Source: JACRLW01 sp046349595 (GTDB taxonomy: Bacteria; Planctomycetota; UBA1135; UBA2386). From it: DNA of 64,000 nt. Location: the NCBI GenBank assembly GCA_046349595.1, contig JAXMCA010000002.1, positions 1,674,001 to 1,738,000 on the forward strand, written 5' to 3'. The first letter of the stretch is position 1; the number at the start of each line of letters is the position of its first letter. The position numbers and the translations under genes are program-made. The notes below the pieces were generated by a model. It was given only the letters and a program-made list of their open reading frames with translations. It was not told where the DNA came from and ran no database searches. Positions 59,133-64,000 of the stretch are shown here, piece by piece.

Positions 59133-61960
59133 ACGACGAGCCGGACCGCGAGCGGTGCCTGCAGCAGGCAGCCGTGTTGTTCGCCGCGCGCTGTGCCGAT
59201 CCGTCGCCTGAGCCGATCGAGCAGTTCCTGCTCCGGCACGAACGGCTTCGCGAATGGCTCGAACCGATGCTGTCCGGCGCCGCGGATGTCGAGGGTCCGA
59301 CCGAGGTCGCGTCGACGGAGCGACTCGGAGCGTTCAGGCTGCTGCGCGAGATCGGCCGCGGTGGCATGGGCATCGTGCACGAGGCCCGCCGCGATGGCGC
59401 AACGACGCCCGTCGCGCTGAAGGTCCTGCCCGGCTTCCACGCCCTGCTCGGCGATCGCGTCGCGCGCTTCCGGCGCGAGGCGGCGATCAGCAAACGGCTC
59501 GACCATCCCGGCATCGTGCACGTGCTGGACTCCGGCAGCGCCGGTGACGCCTGGTACCTGGCGATGGAGTTCGTCGTCGGTGCGCCGCTCGACCGCGTTC
59601 TGCATGCACTGCAAGGGCACCGCCCGAAGGACCTGACGACGGCCGACCTCGCCACCGCCGCGCGCGACCATGCGCACGTGCCGAGCGGCGACGTGACGCC
59701 GTTCGCGACGGGTGTCGTGTTCGCGGGCAGCTACGTCGCCGCCGTCGCGCGCATCGCGCTGCAGATCGCCGAGGCCCTCTCGTACGCACACCGGGCCGGT
59801 GTCATCCATCGCGACGTCAAGCCCAGCAACCTGCTGCTCCGCCTCGACGGCAGCGTCGTGCTGACCGATCTCGGCCTCGCACGCGAGACCGACGGCCCGG
59901 CGCTGACGATGACGGGCGACTTCGCGGGCACACCGCACTACGTGTCGCCCGAACAGGCGATGGCGCGCCGGGTGCCCGTCGACCATCGCTCGGATCTGTT
60001 CTCGCTCGGCAGCACGCTCTACGAGCTGTTGACGCTGCACCACGCGTTCGCGGGTGACACCGCGCAGGAGGTCCTCGGTCGCATCCTCACCAAGGAGCCG
60101 CCGGCGATGACGCGCCTCCACCCGGGCCTGCCCGAGGACCTCGTCAACATCGTCGGCCGCCTGCTCGAGAAGGACCCCGATCGCCGCTATCCGGATGCAG
60201 CCGCACTGGCCGCGGATCTCACGGCCTTCCTCGACTACCGCTCCGTGGCTGCACGGCGCGTTTCGCAAGTGCGTCGCCTCCGGCGTTGGGCCCGACGCGA
60301 ACCGGCCAAGGCGGCGCTCGCGGCGGTGCTCGCACTCGGTGTGCCCGCACTCGCCGCCGCCGGCGGCTACATCTACGCCAGCATCGACGACATCCGCGCG
60401 GGCCGAGAGCAGCGGCGCACCGAGGCGGTCGCCGGCGACGTCGATCGAGGTTTCCTCGCCTTCATGCAGGAAGACCCCGCGTCCGCTCACCGCGAGTTCG
60501 AAGCGGCTCTGGCACTCGACGCGAGCGACGGCAACGCCCAGGTCGGCATCGTGCTGACCCTTCTCCACTGGGAGGGTCCTGAGCCGGCGCTGCGCCGCGT
60601 CGAGGGCGATCTGGCAGCGCACCTGGCACCGGGCCTGGCCGGACTGCTGCGCTACTCGCTGCTGAAGCTGATGGACCGCGACGCGGAGGCCAAGCAGGTG
60701 CTCGCGGCAGCACCTGATCCGCACTCCGATCTCGAGCTGTTCGCGGCGGCGTTCCTGAGCTGCGACAGCGGCTTCAACACCGGCGCCGACGTGCTCGACT
60801 ACATCGAGCGCGCGGTGCTCGCCTCCGACCGGCCGAGGCTGTGGCTGCACGTCGCGTGGGCCAACTTCGCCGACGCCGCCGGCGACGTCGGCGCCTGCCG
60901 TCGCAGCGCCGCGACCCTGCTTGAGAACTGGCCCGACTCACCGGAGGCGCGTTACTTCGCCGCGATGGCGGAGAGCCATGTCGATGCGGATCGTGCCCAG
61001 CTCCTGTGCGAGGAACTGCGGGCGCAGCGGCCCGATCTCGGCATCGCACACGCCATGCTCGGACAGATCCTGCGGCGTCGCGGCGATCTGCCGGGGGCGC
61101 TCTCGGCCTTCACGCGCGCGACCGAACTTGCACCGAAGATCCCGAGCATCCGCTACTCCCTCGGCAAGGCGCGCTACGACAGCGGCGATGCAGCCGGGGC
61201 CGAGCGCGAGTTCCGCGCCGCCTGCGAGCTGTCGCCGCGCTTCACCATGGCCTGGATGGGGCTCGGCATGGCGCTGCGTGCAGAGAGCCGTCTCGGCGAT
61301 GCGCGCGAAGCGCTGCGGCAGGCCGTCGAACAACAACCCAACTCGGCGGATCCGCACTTCCAGTACGGTCAGGTGTTGCAGATGCTCGGAGAACTGCAGC
61401 CTGCGATCGCCGAGTTCAAGAAGGCCACGCGGTACCAGCACGCCGACCCGAACAAGTGGCATCATCTCGCCGGCGCGCTGATCGCCACCGGCGACGACAA
61501 GGGAGCTCGCGAGGCGCTCCAGCGCGCGGTCAAGGAGGCGCCGCGCAGCGAGCGTGCGCATGCGCTGCTGGTCATGTACCACCAGAACGCAGGAAACCAG
61601 GCCGCGGCCCGGGAAGCCCTGTCGGCGTGGGTGGAGGCGCTACCCGGGTCGATCCAGGGCTGGGCGCAGTACGGTCAGCTCGCCTTGTCGGATTCACCGG
61701 ACGCCCCCGCGGATCCCGTGACCGCGGCCTGGGCCGCACGACGCGTCCTGCAACTCACGCGCGACGGCCACGCCGAGGCCTGGCTCCTGCTCGCCCGTGC
61801 CGAGGAACTCCTCGGCCACCGCGAAGCGACGCGGCAGGCCCTGCAGCGGAGCCTCTCGGCGACGAACCCTCGACTGGAACAAGAAGCGAGGGACGACTGC
61901 GAGCGTCGGCTGCGCGCGCTCGACGGCAACACCGCCACGCCCCCTGCCGAGAGGCGGTGA
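59129..61960 (+). CDS. Transmembrane Ser/Thr protein kinase with TPR domain
   Basis: A 943-residue kinase. The catalytic domain (about 67-370) has GRGGMGIVHE, VALKV (K98), HRDVKPSNLLL (D229), LTDLGLA (D247) and GTPHYVSPEQA. An insertion at 163-200 lies between the hinge region and the catalytic loop. A single membrane helix is at 395-418 (ALAAVLALGVPALAAAGGYI). The C-terminal 500 residues are TPRs (LGQILRRRGDLPGALSAFTR, LGKARYDSGDAAGAEREFRA, YGQVLQMLGELQPAIAEFKK). Start is fixed by the 4-bp overlap with the sigma gene. It probably senses envelope conditions via the TPRs and acts on the sigma factor, by analogy with similar pairs. Confidence 0.92.
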   Translation: MNDEPDRERCLQQAAVLFAARCADPSPEPIEQFLLRHERLREWLEPMLSGAADVEGPTEVASTERLGAFRLLREIGRGGMGIVHEARRDGATTPVALKVLPGFHALLGDRVARFRREAAISKRLDHPGIVHVLDSGSAGDAWYLAMEFVVGAPLDRVLHALQGHRPKDLTTADLATAARDHAHVPSGDVTPFATGVVFAGSYVAAVARIALQIAEALSYAHRAGVIHRDVKPSNLLLRLDGSVVLTDLGLARETDGPALTMTGDFAGTPHYVSPEQAMARRVPVDHRSDLFSLGSTLYELLTLHHAFAGDTAQEVLGRILTKEPPAMTRLHPGLPEDLVNIVGRLLEKDPDRRYPDAAALAADLTAFLDYRSVAARRVSQVRRLRRWARREPAKAALAAVLALGVPALAAAGGYIYASIDDIRAGREQRRTEAVAGDVDRGFLAFMQEDPASAHREFEAALALDASDGNAQVGIVLTLLHWEGPEPALRRVEGDLAAHLAPGLAGLLRYSLLKLMDRDAEAKQVLAAAPDPHSDLELFAAAFLSCDSGFNTGADVLDYIERAVLASDRPRLWLHVAWANFADAAGDVGACRRSAATLLENWPDSPEARYFAAMAESHVDADRAQLLCEELRAQRPDLGIAHAMLGQILRRRGDLPGALSAFTRATELAPKIPSIRYSLGKARYDSGDAAGAEREFRAACELSPRFTMAWMGLGMALRAESRLGDAREALRQAVEQQPNSADPHFQYGQVLQMLGELQPAIAEFKKATRYQHADPNKWHHLAGALIATGDDKGAREALQRAVKEAPRSERAHALLVMYHQNAGNQAAAREALSAWVEALPGSIQGWAQYGQLALSDSPDAPADPVTAAWAARRVLQLTRDGHAEAWLLLARAEELLGHREATRQALQRSLSATNPRLEQEARDDCERRLRALDGNTATPPAERR

Positions 61961-61970
61961 TCGCCACGGG

Positions 61971-62462
61971 TCAGTCGACCGCCGCCAGCGACTGTTCGAG
62001 TTGCCGTCGGGCACGAGCGTGGTCCTCGGGCGGCGCGGCGCAACTCCGCAGCGTGCGTTCGCCGCATCGCACCTCGAGGAAGTCGGCGGTGAAGCGGCGG
62101 TAGGTGCCGACGAAGGACCAGATCTTGACGCGGTAGCCCTCGAGAGTGCGCCGCGCATCGGGGGGGATGCGCGCCAACGCGAGGCCCCACGGGTTCCGCA
62201 GCGTCCAGGTGCCGTCGGCTGCCACATCGACGACGCGGAACGAGCGCAGACCGCGAGCGACGGTCCAGCCGATCCAACCCGCCACGCCCAACAGCACGGC
62301 GACTCCGAACCAACCTTCGCCCGGGGAGTCCAACTGGCCGGTCAGCAGGAGGGCGACGAGCCCGGCGAGCCCGAGCACCGCCATCACCAGGAACATCCCG
62401 AGTACGAGCGGACCGACGATGGCGAAGGCTCCCGCGAAGGCGACGCGGTTGGTGGCGGACAT
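61971..62462 (-). CDS. Small membrane protein of unknown function
   Basis: A 163-residue protein with two or three hydrophobic segments in its first 75 residues (AFAIVGPLVLGMFLVMAVLG, GLVALLLTG, FGVAVLLGVAGWIGWTVARG) followed by a soluble beta-rich domain (SFRVVDVAADGTWTLRNPWG, TADFLEVRCGERTLRSCAAP). This membrane-plus-PH-like arrangement recalls bacterial PH/DUF proteins but no family is certain. It is convergent with the kinase gene (10-bp gap) and divergent from the next gene. Confidence 0.68.
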   Translation of the reverse strand: MSATNRVAFAGAFAIVGPLVLGMFLVMAVLGLAGLVALLLTGQLDSPGEGWFGVAVLLGVAGWIGWTVARGLRSFRVVDVAADGTWTLRNPWGLALARIPPDARRTLEGYRVKIWSFVGTYRRFTADFLEVRCGERTLRSCAAPPEDHARARRQLEQSLAAVD

Positions 62463-62551
62463 GCCGGCATCAGCGCAGTCGGCTGGAGCGGCGGAACAAC
62501 GCGCGATCCGGTTCCGCCCGTCGCCCGTCCTGCGCTCGACCTTGAGCTTCC

Positions 62552-63298
62552 ATGATCCTGCTCCGGGTCTTCGCGCGAACGCTGGTGATCTGCGGTGGGA
62601 CGGCGCTCGTCGCCGTGCTGCTGAGCCTTTCCGGCCTCTGGATCGTGTCGGCGTTGACGAGCGTCGGCGGCGGCTTCTGGGCCATGAGTGCGGGACGCGG
62701 CTGGCTCGACGAGAGTCGCAACGGTTCGATGGTGGCGGCGTTCTCGGGTCTGCTCATCGTCGTCATCGCGGGCGTGATGAGCATGGTCACGATCGAGGAG
62801 AACCTCTGGCCGGGCACCGTGTCGGGGATCGCCCTCGCGGAGGCACCGGCACACCCCTGGGCGAGCGTCTTTCAGTTCAACGAGGGAGAAGTGCGCGCCG
62901 ACCTCGCGGGCAGCGTCGGGGTCTACGATCGCCACGCCGTGAAGATCGATGAGACCACGGTCGCACCGATCGTCGCCGCGGACTGGACCCCGGATCGACC
63001 GGTCGCCGTCTGGGCGGTGGCCAGACGCGACACGCTGGACGCCCGACGGGAACACTGGAAGCAGCCGGTACGCGCCGGCGCACGCGTCGCCGGATTCCAC
63101 GTCTCCGACTATCTGGAGGCGATCGGCGATGCCCGGGCCCAGCACCGCCTGAGAAGCGTGCTCGATCCCGTGCTCGTCGATTGGACGCCGACACCGCAAG
63201 AGGCGCTCGCCGTCGGATGGTGCGCCTTCGCGAGGATCGTCGGCACCGCTTCGGTCTCGATGTTCGTCACGATCGTGCTCGCGAGGTACCTGCGGTGA
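62552..63298 (+). CDS. Membrane protein of unknown function
   Basis: A 248-residue protein with hydrophobic segments near residues 10-35 and 60-80 and at the C-terminus (VSMFVTIVLARYL). Between them is a soluble region (EGEVRADLAGSVGVYDRHAV, PVAVWAVARRDTLDARREHW). Its stop overlaps a GTG start of the next gene (GTGA), so they are probably one operon. No family recognised. Confidence 0.7.
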   Translation: MILLRVFARTLVICGGTALVAVLLSLSGLWIVSALTSVGGGFWAMSAGRGWLDESRNGSMVAAFSGLLIVVIAGVMSMVTIEENLWPGTVSGIALAEAPAHPWASVFQFNEGEVRADLAGSVGVYDRHAVKIDETTVAPIVAADWTPDRPVAVWAVARRDTLDARREHWKQPVRAGARVAGFHVSDYLEAIGDARAQHRLRSVLDPVLVDWTPTPQEALAVGWCAFARIVGTASVSMFVTIVLARYLR

Positions 63299-64000
63299 AG
63301 GCGCAGATCGAGAAGGTCGCGGTCGAGACCGACGTCTCTCCACCGGCAGCGGAGATGATCGCCGGCGGTCTGATCGCGATGCCGACTCTGCCCCTGGCCA
63401 TCGTGTTCGCGCTCCGCCTGTTCTCGCCGCAGGAGTCACCGGACTCGCCGGGCACGACCTTCGCGCTGTTCCTGATCGCGCTGGCCTTTCCCGGGTTCGG
63501 CCTGGCGCTGGCGACGTCGCGCCACCGCATCCTCGTCGACCTCGCCAGCCATACCGTGACGTGGAGCCGCTCCGTGTACGGCTGGCGTCGATCGTCGCAG
63601 TCGTGGTCGACCGAGGACGTCGAGGCCATCGCATGGGTCCAGTGGCGCAGCATGCGCGGAGGGTTCTCGTACTCGTTCTTCCTCGTCGGGCCGCACGGGC
63701 GCCGACCGTTCCGCGAGATCACGATCGACCGGGCCGACTTCGAGGCGGCGAAGGCCCTGGCGGCGGACCTCCACGTGCCCTTCCGCGATGAGCGGCCCAA
63801 GGCGAAACCGCGCCGTCCGGAGACGACTGCACAGTTCTGGCTCGGTGCCGCCGCGGCTGCCGTCGGGTTGCCACTGCTGTTTCGCCTCGTGTTCCCCGGA
63901 TGCGGACTCGGCTTCCCGATCGCGTTCGTCGCCTTCTGGCTGCTGGTGGCGTTTCTGCTGCGGTACTTCGAGCGTCATCCCCAGCTGACGACCGTCGAAC
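63295..64000 (+). CDS. Membrane protein with PH-like domain, 3' truncated
   Basis: Open from a GTG at 63295 (GTGA overlap with the previous stop) to the window end, giving at least 235 residues. Hydrophobic pairs occur at about 30-60 (LPLAIVFALRLF; FALFLIALAFPGFGLALA) and near the end (FWLGAAAAAVGLPLLFRLVF; AFVAFWLLVAFLLRYF). The middle has RILVDLASHTVTWSRSVYGW and DVEAIAWVQWRS strands like a bacterial PH domain. Function unknown. Conserved overlap and continuous hydrophobic pattern support it being real despite the lack of an ATG. Confidence 0.72.
   Translation, partial: MKAQIEKVAVETDVSPPAAEMIAGGLIAMPTLPLAIVFALRLFSPQESPDSPGTTFALFLIALAFPGFGLALATSRHRILVDLASHTVTWSRSVYGWRRSSQSWSTEDVEAIAWVQWRSMRGGFSYSFFLVGPHGRRPFREITIDRADFEAAKALAADLHVPFRDERPKAKPRRPETTAQFWLGAAAAAVGLPLLFRLVFPGCGLGFPIAFVAFWLLVAFLLRYFERHPQLTTVE

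Noticed and set aside
58515..61960. ECF sigma/Ser-Thr kinase pair as a novel regulatory system
   Set aside because: This gene pairing with overlapping stop/start is a known planctomycete arrangement.

Overview
The window is GC-rich (roughly 70%) and gene-dense, and most likely comes from a member of the Planctomycetota. Supporting markers are the adjacent DUF1549/DUF1553 and DUF1501 genes, an ECF sigma factor overlapping a Ser/Thr kinase with TPRs, a long carboxypeptidase-regulatory-like repeat protein, ELWxxDGT-repeat and YGxGC-containing secreted proteins, and start codons with few recognisable Shine-Dalgarno sites. No rRNA, tRNA, CRISPR, transposase or phage gene was recognised.

Layout. 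1-2.8 kb: end of an envelope operon (LpoB-like, COG3014 lipoprotein, YcfL-like, glycine-zipper lipoprotein). 2.7-8.8 kb: ATP-grasp enzyme, unknown secreted protein, HEAT-like protein, metzincin-like lipoprotein, atypical protein kinase. 9-12.9 kb: kelch propeller protein and an Ig-plus-propeller lipoprotein. 12.9-20.6 kb: cysteine dioxygenase-type cupin, TPR lipoprotein, orphan NtrY-like sensor kinase, giant carboxypeptidase-regulatory repeat protein. 20.7-25.2 kb: RlmD-type rRNA methyltransferase, SGNH-like protein, GNAT acetyltransferase, WecB. 25.2-28.9 kb: two tandem paralogous secreted proteins built from four nidogen-like modules. 29.2-35.8 kb: DUF1294, GT-C-like membrane protein, parvulin, galactokinase-like GHMP kinase, DUF4388 protein, acyl-CoA dehydrogenase. 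36-41.8 kb: Pro-rich/Trp-Cys-rich/TPR protein, TTG-start lipoprotein and a GH95 fucosidase with an inserted jelly roll. 42-46 kb: DUF1549/1553, DUF1501, beta-carbonic anhydrase. 46.2-50.8 kb: two secreted repeat proteins. 51.2-58.3 kb: a divergent locus of four minus-strand genes, including a duplicated beta-helix protein, facing a YbjN-like/CbbX-type AAA+ pair. 58.5-62 kb: ECF sigma/kinase pair. 62-64 kb: membrane proteins, the last cut by the window end.

The most noteworthy structure lies between or across genes. (1) A 150-bp element present twice at about 97% identity (35854-36003 and 46095-46244) that supplies the stop codon of two unrelated genes and has multi-hairpin folding potential with a helix-preserving difference. 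(2) A perfect three-helix junction immediately upstream of the GH95 gene (41800-41869), followed by further hairpins. (3) Repeated hairpins whose stem or loop contains the stop codon, mostly without a U-tract, which may be the local terminator type. (4) A run of eight G between a tiny ribosome-binding-site-driven ORF and the DUF4388 start, where one extra G would fuse the two frames.

The coding content is dominated by exported proteins with repeats. Five of them appear to share a roughly 100-residue beta domain, usually C-terminal. The 51-58 kb locus is the best candidate for an uncharacterised multi-gene system, but its role cannot be read from the sequence alone.
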